From Staphylococcus cornubiensis (GTDB taxonomy: Bacteria; Bacillota; Bacilli; Staphylococcales; Staphylococcaceae): a stretch of 64,000 bases of DNA. The stretch spans positions 120,456-184,455 of the forward strand of contig NZ_FXUZ01000005.1 in NCBI RefSeq assembly GCF_900183575.1, read 5' to 3'. The position numbers were made by a program, and so were the translations under genes. A model generated the notes under the pieces. The model did no database searches and was not told the origin of the DNA. It saw only the letters and a program-made list of their open reading frames with translations. Each line of letters opens with the position of its first letter. The first letter of the stretch is position 1. Shown here piece after piece: positions 51,880 through 60,260 of the stretch.

Positions 51880-52655
51880 ACTGGAAACGTGCAAAATCAT
51901 TGTTCATCGTCGTGTTTCTCCTCGTTAACATTTGTTTAATCTTTGTGTATAATGATAAAATTAGTAAATCGAAAATTAGTGATGCAGAACAGGAAAATTC
52001 GGTTAATTTTGAACAAGAAAATATCAAATTGCCGAAAAATATGCCGGATGTGAGCCGTGTGAAAATGCAGCTCATTACAGCACGTTCGAAAGACTTTAAA
52101 GATGAAGCGGAAAAAAGCGATAAAGCAGAAGCACGAAATAATGGGCATACATTGAACAAGGAAATGAGTGAAAGTGTCAATGTGAAACTCGACCCTATTT
52201 CGCATTTGAAACCGTACATCGATCAAAATATCTATAAAGGCGACGAGTATCAATATCATGATACGAGTGATGGCAAAATTAAATACGAACAGACGTATAA
52301 AGGCTTCCCGATTATGAATAACAATCGTGCAGAACTGACCTTTGATGTGAAAGACGACACAGTCAAATCGTATGAGCAGTCTGCAATGGAAGACATCCTT
52401 CCGTCTAAAGGGGCGAATAATGAACCGCGACAAGTCATTAGTGCCCATAAAGCCATCGAAGCACTTTATTACAATCAGTACTTAAAGCGTGACCAAGAAG
52501 TCGAAAACATCCGACTCGGTTATTATACAGTGGTGAAAGAGACGAATATTCAAGTCTTGCAAGCCAACTGGGAAATCAAAGTGAAAGATCAAAGTGGAAC
52601 ACATACGTATTATGTAGAGGCAATTTCGTCCAATCCACAAATTATTGAACAATAG
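51876..52655 (+). CDS. walI: WalK regulatory partner WalI (YycI)
   Basis: A 259-residue single-pass protein: [29 protein letters not shown] gives one N-terminal helix, followed by an extracellular domain ending in a YycI/YycH-like fold with [18 protein letters not shown]. It forms a complex with WalH and WalK. The ATGA overlap with walH shows coupled translation. Confidence 0.95.
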   Translation: MNWKRAKSLFIVVFLLVNICLIFVYNDKISKSKISDAEQENSVNFEQENIKLPKNMPDVSRVKMQLITARSKDFKDEAEKSDKAEARNNGHTLNKEMSESVNVKLDPISHLKPYIDQNIYKGDEYQYHDTSDGKIKYEQTYKGFPIMNNNRAELTFDVKDDTVKSYEQSAMEDILPSKGANNEPRQVISAHKAIEALYYNQYLKRDQEVENIRLGYYTVVKETNIQVLQANWEIKVKDQSGTHTYYVEAISSNPQIIEQ

Positions 52656-52668
52656 AAAGGGTGGTCTC

Positions 52669-53460
52669 TTGATACGAATGAGTGTACTCGCAAGCGGTAG
52701 TACCGGCAATGCGACATATGTAGAAAGTGATAAAGGTAGTTTGTTAGTCGATGTAGGACTCACAGGTAAAAAGATGGAGGCACTTTTCGATCAAATCGAC
52801 CGGAAAATTTCAGATCTCAGCGGTATTCTTGTGACACACGAACATAGTGACCACATTAAAGGATTAGGTGTCCTTGCGAGGAAATACGGTTTACCTGTTT
52901 ATGCGAATGAAAAAACATGGACACGCATTGATAAAAAGGACTCTAAAATCCCGTTAGATCAAAAGTTTGTATTTAATCCATATGAAACGAAATCTATTGC
53001 AGGTTTCGACGTTGAATCATTTAACGTGTCTCATGATGCCATCGACCCGCAGTTTTACATTTTTCATAATGACTACAAAAAGCTGACGATGATTACCGAT
53101 ACGGGCTATGTGTCTGACCGTATGAAAGGGATGATTCGTGGCAGTGATGCATTTGTGTTTGAAAGCAATCACGACGTCGATATGTTACGTATGTGTCGCT
53201 ATCCTTGGAAGACGAAACAACGTATTTTAAGTGATATGGGGCACGTGTCGAATGAAGATGCAGCTCATGCGATGACAGACGTCATTACAGGACAAACGAA
53301 GCGCATTTACTTGTCTCACTTATCCCAAGACAACAATATGAAAGACTTGGCCCGTATGAGTGTCGGTCAAATCTTGCAGGCGCATGATATCGATACAGTG
53401 AATGAAGTGAAGCTATGTGATACAGATAAAGCCATCCCTACACCGATTTATACATTGTAG
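52669..53460 (+). CDS. walJ: Metallo-beta-lactamase-fold hydrolase WalJ (YycJ)
   Basis: A 263-residue MBL-fold enzyme, the last gene of the wal operon, linked to DNA repair or cell-wall coordination in Firmicutes. The metal motif [10 protein letters not shown] is at about residues 54-63, and DTGYVSDR and [10 protein letters not shown] follow. TTG 52669 ([18 protein letters not shown]) is the likely start, with AAAGGGTGG upstream; an earlier in-frame TTG overlaps walI. Confidence 0.95.
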   Translation: MIRMSVLASGSTGNATYVESDKGSLLVDVGLTGKKMEALFDQIDRKISDLSGILVTHEHSDHIKGLGVLARKYGLPVYANEKTWTRIDKKDSKIPLDQKFVFNPYETKSIAGFDVESFNVSHDAIDPQFYIFHNDYKKLTMITDTGYVSDRMKGMIRGSDAFVFESNHDVDMLRMCRYPWKTKQRILSDMGHVSNEDAAHAMTDVITGQTKRIYLSHLSQDNNMKDLARMSVGQILQAHDIDTVNEVKLCDTDKAIPTPIYTL

Positions 53461-53487
53461 GTTGAGAACATCATAATATACTTTTTT

Positions 53488-53625
53488 GATAGCTATCTCG
53501 GGCTCGCGTTCCTAGGGACTTGCCTCAACTAAATTTGGCTTGATTGAAGGTGCACAACTGAATGAAGCCAAATTGGATTTTCGGCTGCGTTTGATCCCTT
53601 AGGAGTCTCGCCCAGATTGGCATTC
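53488..53625 (-). repeat. Dispersed long-hairpin intergenic repeat, copy C
   Basis: About 138 bp. Same order of blocks as copies A and B on the minus strand: GAGACTCCTAAGGGATC, GCCGAAAATCC, inner stem TTGGCTT / AAGCCAA, and GTCCCTAGGAACGCGAGC. The inner stem differs from AACGCTT / AAGCGTT of the other copies, but both arms have changed together. Confidence 0.85.
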
Positions 53626-53706
53626 AAAAAAGGATGATGAAATTCCAACAAAATCATCATTTCTGTAATCTGTAAATGACAAGTTTCAGCAAAATATAAA
53701 TAGACT

Positions 53707-53744
53707 AAGAGGTTTGGACAGTTAGATGTCTGACCTCTTTTTTT
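53707..53744. terminator. Terminator upstream of rlmH, likely of the wal operon
   Basis: AAGAGGT / ACCTCTT stem with inner GGACAG / TGTC(TG) pairing and seven Ts. Confidence 0.75.
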
Positions 53745-53790
53745 GTGCATATCAAAGATAGATGTGTATAAAAGACAGGGATTTATGGAG

Positions 53791-53990
53791 TTATCCCCAC
53801 AAATGTGCACAAATTGAGCGAGTTATAAACAATCCACATGTTAATAACCTAGTTACTAACAAAGTTATCCACATATCAACAGATTTATTCACAAATGCAT
53901 TGCTCTATTTTTAAATTTTTGTGTGAAAACTTGATACAAAAACGGTATAATAGAGATAAATATGTGGGTAACTGAATAACTTGTGGATAA
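53791..53990. other. DnaA-box cluster upstream of rlmH
   Basis: Perfect boxes TTATCCACA at 53865-53873 and, on the minus strand, 53982-53990. One-mismatch boxes are at 53791 (TTATCCCCA), 53885 (TTATTCACA) and 53963 (TGTGGGTAA). This density in 200 bases, about 31 kb from oriC, is far above chance. It overlaps the presumed rlmH promoter. Confidence 0.75.
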
Positions 53991-54019
53991 CTTTTGGTTT
54001 ATACACATAGGAGGGCAAA

Positions 54020-54499
54020 ATGAAAATCACAATCTTGGCAGTAGGAAAATTAAAAGAAAAATATTGGAAACTCGCCATTGCAGAATACACCAAACGGCTT
54101 GGCGCATACACCAAAATAGAAGTGGTCGAAGTTCCAGATGAAAAAGCACCCGAAACAATGAGTGCAAAAGAAATTGAACAAGTGAAAGAAAAAGAGGGAC
54201 AGCGCATCTTAAGTAAAATCAAACCGCAGAGTACCGTCATCACATTAGAAATCGCTGGTAACATGTTAAGTTCTGAAGATTTGGCACAAACACTCGATCA
54301 GCGGATGACGCAGGGCGCAAGTGACTTCACATTTGTCATAGGCGGCTCACATGGGCTACATGAGGCTGTATTACGACGCAGTGATTTTGCATTGTCGTTT
54401 AGTAAAATGACTTTTCCTCACCAAATGATGCGCGTCATCCTGTTGGAGCAGGTGTATAGAGCATTTAAGATCATGCGAGGAGAAGCGTACCATAAATAA
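54020..54499 (+). CDS. rlmH: 23S rRNA (pseudouridine-1915-N3)-methyltransferase RlmH (OrfX)
   Basis: SPOUT methyltransferase of 159 residues that methylates pseudouridine 1915 of 23S rRNA. It starts [27 protein letters not shown] and has the knot motifs [18 protein letters not shown] and [20 protein letters not shown]. Its last codons (GEAYHK) contain the integration site for SCC elements. AGGAGGG precedes the ATG. The gene is intact. Confidence 0.98.
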   Translation: MKITILAVGKLKEKYWKLAIAEYTKRLGAYTKIEVVEVPDEKAPETMSAKEIEQVKEKEGQRILSKIKPQSTVITLEIAGNMLSSEDLAQTLDQRMTQGASDFTFVIGGSHGLHEAVLRRSDFALSFSKMTFPHQMMRVILLEQVYRAFKIMRGEAYHK

Positions 54500-54516
54500 A
54501 ACTAAAAAATAGGTTG
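54482..54516 (+). repeat. Left SCC attachment repeat (attL) at the end of rlmH
   Basis: The core GAAGCGTACCATAAATAA is followed by an AT-rich tail. It is repeated at 61560-61594 with 2 differences in 35 bases. It differs from the usual integration consensus at one position (TAC for TAT). Confidence 0.9.
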
Positions 54517-54564
54517 CGTAGTACATATTATGAAATAATTCATTAGATAAAGGAGAAATTGTTA

Positions 54565-55341
54565 ATGACCATGTTTCGTGAGGCATTAATATGGCTAGTA
54601 CTCCTAGTATTTAATTTAATAAACACGTTCTTAGTGATTATAGGGAAAACACAATTATTTAAAGTTCCACTATGGAGTACTTGGCTATTATGGGGAATTA
54701 TTACGATCATTATACTAGGTATTTTATTCTTTAGAAAATATCTACAAAAAACGTATTCTCTAACTAATATAAATTCCGATAAAAAGTTTAAAGACGGTGA
54801 GTTCTTTGTACAAATCCCTTTATACATCATTGAGAATCAAAGCAATGTTATATACGGTAACGAGACAATAACGTATAAACCTGTTTTTGTTAATATATTT
54901 CATAAATTATTGAGTCTCTTTGGTGTTCAAACAAAATATAGTGTATATATGAATTCTAGTGAGAACAATGTAAAAGTAATTCGTAAACATGTGGTAGCGA
55001 ATAAACATCAATATACGATGTATTTGAATGATGAAGAAGTAGGCATACTTGAGATGAAACAGTTCTTCAAAAGTGGGGGAAAGCAACAAATTCCTTATAC
55101 GTTTAATTACAAATCTGAGTTATTTGATGTAAGCAATCCGTTTTTTAGTAATGAAACCAAAATTACATTTGAGAATGAAGTATTATTAACCGCAAAGCGT
55201 AGTTTTTTAGATATTTCAAAAAGTAAACTGACTAAAAAACGTGGGGAAAAACACAATATACACATTCACAGTACTAGAGTAGAGAAAGAAATATTAATAG
55301 CCATTTACTTACAATGCATGATAAACAAGCAAACACAATAA
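54565..55341 (+). CDS. Two-helix membrane protein with a beta-rich cytosolic domain, unknown function
   Basis: A 258-residue protein starting MTMFREALIWLVLLVFN. ATG 54565 has AAAGGAG about nine bases upstream. Two hydrophobic helices (about 6-28 and 35-54) are followed by a soluble part of some 200 residues with many short strands (YSVYMNSSENNVKVIRKHVV, QYTMYLNDEEVGILEMKQFF). This layout is reminiscent of tubby/LURP-one-like membrane-tethered proteins, but I could not confirm it. It is the first gene inside the SCC-like element, right after attL. Confidence 0.6.
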   Translation: MTMFREALIWLVLLVFNLINTFLVIIGKTQLFKVPLWSTWLLWGIITIIILGILFFRKYLQKTYSLTNINSDKKFKDGEFFVQIPLYIIENQSNVIYGNETITYKPVFVNIFHKLLSLFGVQTKYSVYMNSSENNVKVIRKHVVANKHQYTMYLNDEEVGILEMKQFFKSGGKQQIPYTFNYKSELFDVSNPFFSNETKITFENEVLLTAKRSFLDISKSKLTKKRGEKHNIHIHSTRVEKEILIAIYLQCMINKQTQ

Positions 55342-55392
55342 ATGAAGTATAGGTGTAGTATAAATGAATCAAAATAATAATTGATTTAACCA

Positions 55393-55482
55393 TTAACGAA
55401 TAAAGATTTTAGTACAAATATACCCTATTATCATAACTGCTAAAAAAGATAGTGAAGGCAACAAAACAAACCATATTGACAT
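55393..55482 (-). CDS. 29-residue hydrophobic membrane peptide, toxin-like
   Basis: A short minus-strand gene with AAGGAG eight bases before its ATG. The peptide starts MSIWFVLLPSLSFLAVMIIG and ends CTKIFIR: one membrane helix with a basic tail. This is the typical build of type I toxin-antitoxin peptides and holin-like toxins of Gram-positive bacteria. A regulating antisense RNA would have to overlap it; I could not identify one. It is isolated between the membrane-protein and lipoprotein genes. Confidence 0.5.
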   Translation of the reverse strand: MSIWFVLLPSLSFLAVMIIGYICTKIFIR

Positions 55483-55712
55483 ACATCTCTCTCCTTACTC
55501 ACCATGTTTTTTATTTAAAATCTAAACATATGATTAAAAGTGCTAGATGATTTTAAATACAGTTTAACAAAAATAATTTAAAATGAAATAACTCACAATT
55601 GATATATTAAAATTTGTATAAAAGGTTTAAAGATAAAGTAAGTTATATATCACTCACTTGGAAATGAATTGACTAAGAATGTTATAATGCAAATGAGTAG
55701 AGGAGAGTGTTT

Positions 55713-56096
55713 ATGAAAAAGATAATATTATTAGCTAGTCTATTGGGTTTGTCTTTTATGTTAGTAGCTTGTGGAACATCGGGAGAACAGAAAGAACCTT
55801 CTAAAGATAGTCAAAAGTCAGAGAAATATACATATGAGTATTATGAAGTGCTAAATAATGGTTCAGAAGATACACCCAATGTGGAAATAAAATATAAAGA
55901 TAAAAATGGTAAATCACATTTACAAAAGACGGATTTAGAACACGTTTATGAACATATTTTAAATGATGGAAATAAAAAGCCTTATATAATTAAAGATGGC
56001 AAAAAGATTCATGTCTATCGTCCACCATATATGATTTATGGCGATGACGATATTGAAGGACAAGTTACTGCTAAAGATGAAGTGTCTAAAGAGTAA
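55713..56096 (+). CDS. Small lipoprotein, unknown function
   Basis: A 127-residue lipoprotein. The signal MKKIILLASLLGLSFMLVAC ends in the lipobox LVAC with cysteine 20, and GTSGEQKEPSKDSQKSE forms a flexible linker. The mature domain is small and charged (YTYEYYEVLNNGSEDTPNVEIKYKD...), probably anchored on the outer face. GAGGAGAG precedes ATG 55713. The gene ends 11 bases before the poly-serine protein gene, so they form an operon. No family was recognised. Confidence 0.8.
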   Translation: MKKIILLASLLGLSFMLVACGTSGEQKEPSKDSQKSEKYTYEYYEVLNNGSEDTPNVEIKYKDKNGKSHLQKTDLEHVYEHILNDGNKKPYIIKDGKKIHVYRPPYMIYGDDDIEGQVTAKDEVSKE

Positions 56097-56107
56097 GAGG
56101 TGAGTTG

Positions 56108-56740
56108 GTGAAGCATAAAGTATTAAAAATGATAAGTATAATGATAATCTTTAATGTGACCTCGCTTTGTATATTGTCTACAAACTTAGAAGCTGTAACC
56201 TCAAGCACTAGTAGCTCAAGTTCGAGTAGTAGTTCGTCATCTTCTGCGGTTAGAAGTTCAACGTCTTCAAGTTCGTCAATGAGTCGTTCAAGTACGATGA
56301 ATGCTTCACGAGTTGCAAAACAATCAAGTCAGCGTGCAGCTCAACAAGCTAGTCGAACAAACAGTATTACATATAATAATAAGGCATCAAAATTTAAACA
56401 AGACACTGGTAAAATTCAATCTCAACAAGCACGATCAATGGTTTCTACAAGACATCGATATAGACCAGGGGCCTCATATGCGTCACAATTTATGGCTACT
56501 TCATATTATAATAATTGGTTATATTTTTATTTTATTACATCCGGTATGTATAAAAATAAAACCAATCATGTTGAATACCAAAAAAACATGTTGAAACAAC
56601 AAATGAAAGCGCATGAGAAATTATATACCATTACCGTTCAAACTAATAAAGGCAAACGTTTAGTTGTTGTCCCGAAAAAGCAATACGATGAAATTAAAAA
56701 TGGTGAGAAAGTGAAAATTAAAAATAGTGCATTACAATAA
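56108..56740 (+). CDS. Secreted poly-serine low-complexity protein
   Basis: A protein of about 210 residues. The start is GTG 56108 or TTG 56105, with AGAGGTGAG just upstream. A hydrophobic signal-like stretch (about residues 9-28) precedes a low-complexity serine tract with about 25 serines in 35 residues (about 32-66), then a Gln/Arg/Ser-rich region, a YFYFITSGMY aromatic segment that might be membrane-associated, and a basic C-terminus. Poly-serine linkers are typical of exported surface proteins. It is coupled with the upstream lipoprotein. No known domain was seen. Confidence 0.72.
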   Translation: MKHKVLKMISIMIIFNVTSLCILSTNLEAVTSSTSSSSSSSSSSSSAVRSSTSSSSSMSRSSTMNASRVAKQSSQRAAQQASRTNSITYNNKASKFKQDTGKIQSQQARSMVSTRHRYRPGASYASQFMATSYYNNWLYFYFITSGMYKNKTNHVEYQKNMLKQQMKAHEKLYTITVQTNKGKRLVVVPKKQYDEIKNGEKVKIKNSALQ

Positions 56741-56843
56741 CTCACATTGAGTAGTCCAACGTTCTTAATAGAAGGGAGTTTTAGTAAAGTTTGTTCATCA
56801 TTTTAAAACTCTGTAATAGTCTAAAATGACATATTAAAAAAAG

Positions 56844-57633
56844 GGTTCTGTTGCAAAGTAAAAAAATATAGCTAACCACTAATTTATCATGTCAATGTTT
56901 GCTTAACTTGCTAGCATGATGCTAATTTCGTGGCATGGCGAAAATCCGTAGATCTGAAGAGATCTGCGGTTCTTTTTATATAGAGCGTAAATACATTCAA
57001 TACCTTTTAAAGTATTCTTTTCTGTATTGATACTTTGATACCTTGTCTTTCTTACTTTAATATGACGGTGATCTTGCTCAATGAGGTTATTCAGATATTT
57101 CGATGTACAATGACAGTCAGGTTTAAGTTTAAAAGCTTTAATTACTTTAGCCATTGCTACCTTCGTTGAAGGTGCCTGATCTGTAATTACCTTTTGAGGT
57201 TTACCAAATTGTTTAATGAGACGTTTGATAAACGCATATGCTGAATGATTATCTCGTTGCTTACGCAACCAAATATCTAATGTATGTCCCTCTGCATCAA
57301 TGGCACGATATAAATAGCTCCATTTTCCTTTTATTTTGATGTACGTCTCATCAATACGCCATTTGTAATTAGCTTTTTTATGCTTTTTCTTCCAAATTTG
57401 ATATAAAATTGGGGCATATTCTTGAACCCAACGGTAGACCGTTGAATGATGAACGTTTACACCAAGTTCCCTTAATATTTCAGATATATCACGATAACTC
57501 AATGCATATCTTAGATAGTAGCCAACGGCTACAGTGATAACATCCTTGTTAAATTGTTTATATCTGAAATAGTTCATACAGAAGACTCCTTTTGGTTAAG
57601 ATTATACTATAAATTCAACTTTGCAACAGAACC
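56844..57633 (-). mobile_element. IS257/IS431-type insertion sequence (IS6 family), complete
   Basis: A 790-bp element bounded by 16-bp perfect terminal inverted repeats GGTTCTGTTGCAAAGT (56844-56859) and its complement (57618-57633). It holds one transposase gene. The flanking 8 bp (AAAAAAAG left, TCTTAATC right) are not duplicated, so the current site was probably produced by recombination or deletion rather than a simple insertion. Confidence 0.96.
56903..57577 (-). CDS. tnp: IS6-family transposase (IS257/IS431)
   Basis: A 224-residue DDE transposase, the full family length. The N-terminal region RDISEILRELGVNVHHSTVYRWVQ is the HTH; the DDE triad is in WRIDETYIK, VITDQAPST and LIEQDHRHIKVR. 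It is nearly identical to known IS257 enzymes by eye. This family moves by replicative cointegration and often links resistance genes in SCC elements and plasmids. Confidence 0.98.
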   Translation of the reverse strand: MNYFRYKQFNKDVITVAVGYYLRYALSYRDISEILRELGVNVHHSTVYRWVQEYAPILYQIWKKKHKKANYKWRIDETYIKIKGKWSYLYRAIDAEGHTLDIWLRKQRDNHSAYAFIKRLIKQFGKPQKVITDQAPSTKVAMAKVIKAFKLKPDCHCTSKYLNNLIEQDHRHIKVRKTRYQSINTEKNTLKGIECIYALYKKNRRSLQIYGFSPCHEISIMLAS

Positions 57634-57754
57634 TCTTAATCTTATTGGATACAATAACTAACTTAAACACATTATCTACAAGTAAAAACTTGTAAAAAGA
57701 ACATGTGTTCTTAATTAGTGTATAATTAGTTTAAATTGATTATGGGGTGATGTA

Positions 57755-59695
57755 ATGAATGAGAGTAATCAAATTATATTCGATCATATAACAAAGGCTA
57801 TTGAAAATATGAAAAATAAAGGCTGGGAAACAAGGTATGGGCAAGAAACTTTAATGTATGATGTATTTGATGCTTATGATTCAAGAGAAAATTTAATAGT
57901 AGAAGCGCAAGTAGGTATAGGAAAATCATTTGGATATTTAATTCCTGGTATATTGATTTCAAAAAGTACTAAAAAACCTTTAATTGTAACGACTTCCTCA
58001 ATTCAATTAACTGAGCAACTAGTCAATGATATACAGCAAGTTGAAGAAATTTTACATATATCTGTTGATTGTATAGTAGGTAAAGGTGTAACTAACTATC
58101 CTTGTTTTAAAGAAATTCATCGTAAAAATTTAAGTAAATTAAATTTAATGGAGGCTTTAGATATAGCAAATAATGGTTTAACAAAACAAACTGTACGTGA
58201 GACTAATTTAAAATGGAATCAAATATCTACCAATAATTGTATTATGAGTAAATGTCACTATAAAAATGAATGCGCTTATTTTAAAATGAGAAATAAGTTA
58301 AAAGAGGGAAATAGATATATTAGACTCAATGAATATAAGCCGAAAGTCATAATCGTTAATCAAGATATGTTAATGATGAATTTTAAAAAGTTAACCTTTG
58401 GAAAAGAGAGTTTAATCTATGATGATCCTTGTATGCTAATCGTAGATGAAGTTCACAACTTAGAAGAGAAACAACGTGCTAACATGACTAAAACTATTAA
58501 CTCTAAAACTGTGATAAATAAAATAAAAGAAGGCGCAAACCGAGTTGGTAGTAGATCTCGGTATTTAAAAAATATAAAAATGATTGAAGATTGGTTTAAT
58601 CTTCAAAAGGATAGTGCCAAAAGTGAGATATACAAAAATGGTAATTGTTTATCTACTGGACGAGTTGATATAAAACCTGTTAGTCATCATCAAATGGCCA
58701 AATTAATTAGTATGACAAAGGAAATAGTTGAAGAATTCGATGTTAATAATATTGTTGTATTTAAACAATCTTCGTTAGTTAGTAATGAACAATTAGAAAT
58801 AGCTAATAATCTGTTAACATTATTTAAAAATCTTCAAAATAACAGCGACAAATATATATTTTGGACTGAAATAACTAAGCAAGACCAAATTGATATTTCA
58901 TTTTGTCCCAATAATATTGCTGAAACACTTAGAAAAACAGTTTTTAGTACAAGTTACCCAGTTGTATGTCTTTCTGCAACAATTACTAATAAAACTAATA
59001 ATGAAAATAGCTATGAGTACATTAAAGAAATAATTGGTTTTAAAGGCTATGAGGAAGATATTAAGTATAATGATTTTCCGTACAAGGAAAGCAGGCTCTA
59101 CATACCTCCAAACTTACCAAAATTTGATAAACGTGATGTTAAATATTATGAAGAAATAGGTAAACATATTTTTGAATTGGCAAGCCAAAATAAGGGAGGC
59201 ACTTTGATATTGTTTACTGCTAAAGATGACATTGACGGTGTATATAATGATTTATCAAAAAGGAAATTTAATAAAACTATCTATGTAGATGATGGTAGTA
59301 AAAGTCAAAATGAAATTATTGAATCATTTAAAAAAACTAAAGGTGTAATATTGGGTACGGGAGTATTTTGGGAAGGAATAGACTTAAAAAATGAATTATT
59401 AACATTATTAGTTATTGTCAGATTACCTTTTCCTACGATTGATCCAATTACAAAATATAAGATTACTAAATTAAATGATAGTAATGAAGCAGTTATAGTT
59501 CCTGAAATGATAATTAAACTGAAACAAGGTGTAGGAAGATTAGTAAGAACAAAGCAGGATAAAGGTTTATTAGTGTTATTAGATTCAAGAATGAATAAAC
59601 CCATTTATAAGCATAAAGAAGCAGTATTAGATGCATTACCAATTAAAAATATGATTCATAAAGATGAAGTCAAAGATTTCCTTAATAACATTTAA
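57755..59695 (+). CDS. DinG/XPD-like iron-sulfur superfamily 2 helicase
   Basis: A 646-residue ATP-dependent helicase. A Q-motif-like RYGQETLMYDVFDA precedes motif I AQVGIGKSFGYLIP (about residues 51-64); a four-cysteine Fe-S insertion follows (Cys117, 162, 167, 173); motif II is DEVH (231-234); motif VI is QGVGRLVRTKQDKG near residue 592. This is the XPD/DinG architecture, which unwinds 5'-to-3'. The usual DinG exonuclease domain is absent. GGGGTGATG lies before ATG 57755. AT-rich codon use unlike the core genome marks it as imported. The companion gene 100 bases on is probably co-expressed; a role in element maintenance or phage defence is only a guess. Confidence 0.88.
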   Translation: MNESNQIIFDHITKAIENMKNKGWETRYGQETLMYDVFDAYDSRENLIVEAQVGIGKSFGYLIPGILISKSTKKPLIVTTSSIQLTEQLVNDIQQVEEILHISVDCIVGKGVTNYPCFKEIHRKNLSKLNLMEALDIANNGLTKQTVRETNLKWNQISTNNCIMSKCHYKNECAYFKMRNKLKEGNRYIRLNEYKPKVIIVNQDMLMMNFKKLTFGKESLIYDDPCMLIVDEVHNLEEKQRANMTKTINSKTVINKIKEGANRVGSRSRYLKNIKMIEDWFNLQKDSAKSEIYKNGNCLSTGRVDIKPVSHHQMAKLISMTKEIVEEFDVNNIVVFKQSSLVSNEQLEIANNLLTLFKNLQNNSDKYIFWTEITKQDQIDISFCPNNIAETLRKTVFSTSYPVVCLSATITNKTNNENSYEYIKEIIGFKGYEEDIKYNDFPYKESRLYIPPNLPKFDKRDVKYYEEIGKHIFELASQNKGGTLILFTAKDDIDGVYNDLSKRKFNKTIYVDDGSKSQNEIIESFKKTKGVILGTGVFWEGIDLKNELLTLLVIVRLPFPTIDPITKYKITKLNDSNEAVIVPEMIIKLKQGVGRLVRTKQDKGLLVLLDSRMNKPIYKHKEAVLDALPIKNMIHKDEVKDFLNNI

Positions 59696-59795
59696 AGTAA
59701 GTAGTAATAGTTATCCAATATTTTCTAGTTGATTCTCTTATAATATGTCCAATTAAGTGTAGACGATTCAAGATGATATTGAGGGAAGGATGAGA

Positions 59796-60260
59796 ATGTG
59801 TCTTTTAGGTAGCTCATTTGATGATAACCTTAAACATAATATTTACTTTCATCCTGCTGAAAAAAGAGGTTACAGTTTCAAGCCGATAGAATACATTGGG
59901 CTATATAAAGACAAAGCAATAAAAGCTATCGGAAAAGTAGACAAAGTAATAGTGACGGAAATAAATGAGAGCTCATTATCCTTGAAGACAGTTTATCCTG
60001 TAGGTACTGAGTTATCGATTGATGAGTATGAAATAGTTAAAAATAAAATAATGGTGCTTGGGAAAGAAAAGTGGACTAATCTATTGAACGAACCCCATTA
60101 TTATTACTTAATTGAAGATTTTATAGAGACAGACTACAAGAAAACATCTAAAGGTGGATCGATGGGAGTTAAGTATTTTAATGTGAATGAAATTTTGAAT
60201 AGGGATTGCTTAACCACCGAACAAATCGCTAAAGAATTATGTAATAAAGATTGGGAATGA
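59796..60260 (+). CDS. Unknown protein, putative partner of the DinG-like helicase
   Basis: A 154-residue soluble protein starting MCLLGSSFDDN. ATG 59796 has GAGGGAAGG about 7 bases upstream; ATG 59790 is too close to it. A beta-rich segment (SFKPIEYIGLYKDKAIKAIGKVDKVIVTE) suggests a small barrel or nucleic-acid-binding fold, followed by YYLIEDFIETDYKKTSKGG and a helical tail TTEQIAKELCNKDWE. I do not recognise the family, and it might be the C-terminal part of a larger ancestral protein. It lies 100 bases after the helicase on the same strand. Confidence 0.65.
   Translation: MCLLGSSFDDNLKHNIYFHPAEKRGYSFKPIEYIGLYKDKAIKAIGKVDKVIVTEINESSLSLKTVYPVGTELSIDEYEIVKNKIMVLGKEKWTNLLNEPHYYYLIEDFIETDYKKTSKGGSMGVKYFNVNEILNRDCLTTEQIAKELCNKDWE

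Larger units (their letters stand above)
53461..54019. other. Intergenic region between walJ and rlmH
   Basis: About 560 bases without a convincing gene. It contains, in order, repeat copy C, a hairpin terminator (53707-53744) and a DnaA-box cluster (53791-53990), all listed separately. A 93-codon minus-strand frame here runs through the repeat and is not credible. Confidence 0.6.

Noticed and set aside
53529..53810. A 93-codon minus-strand frame before rlmH
   Set aside because: It overlaps repeat copy C and a terminator; the composition is not protein-like.
56190..56300. Repetitive AGTAGTTCG-type tract considered as a CRISPR or tandem repeat
   Set aside because: The periodicity is three and comes from serine codons in the poly-serine protein; no spacer-repeat structure.
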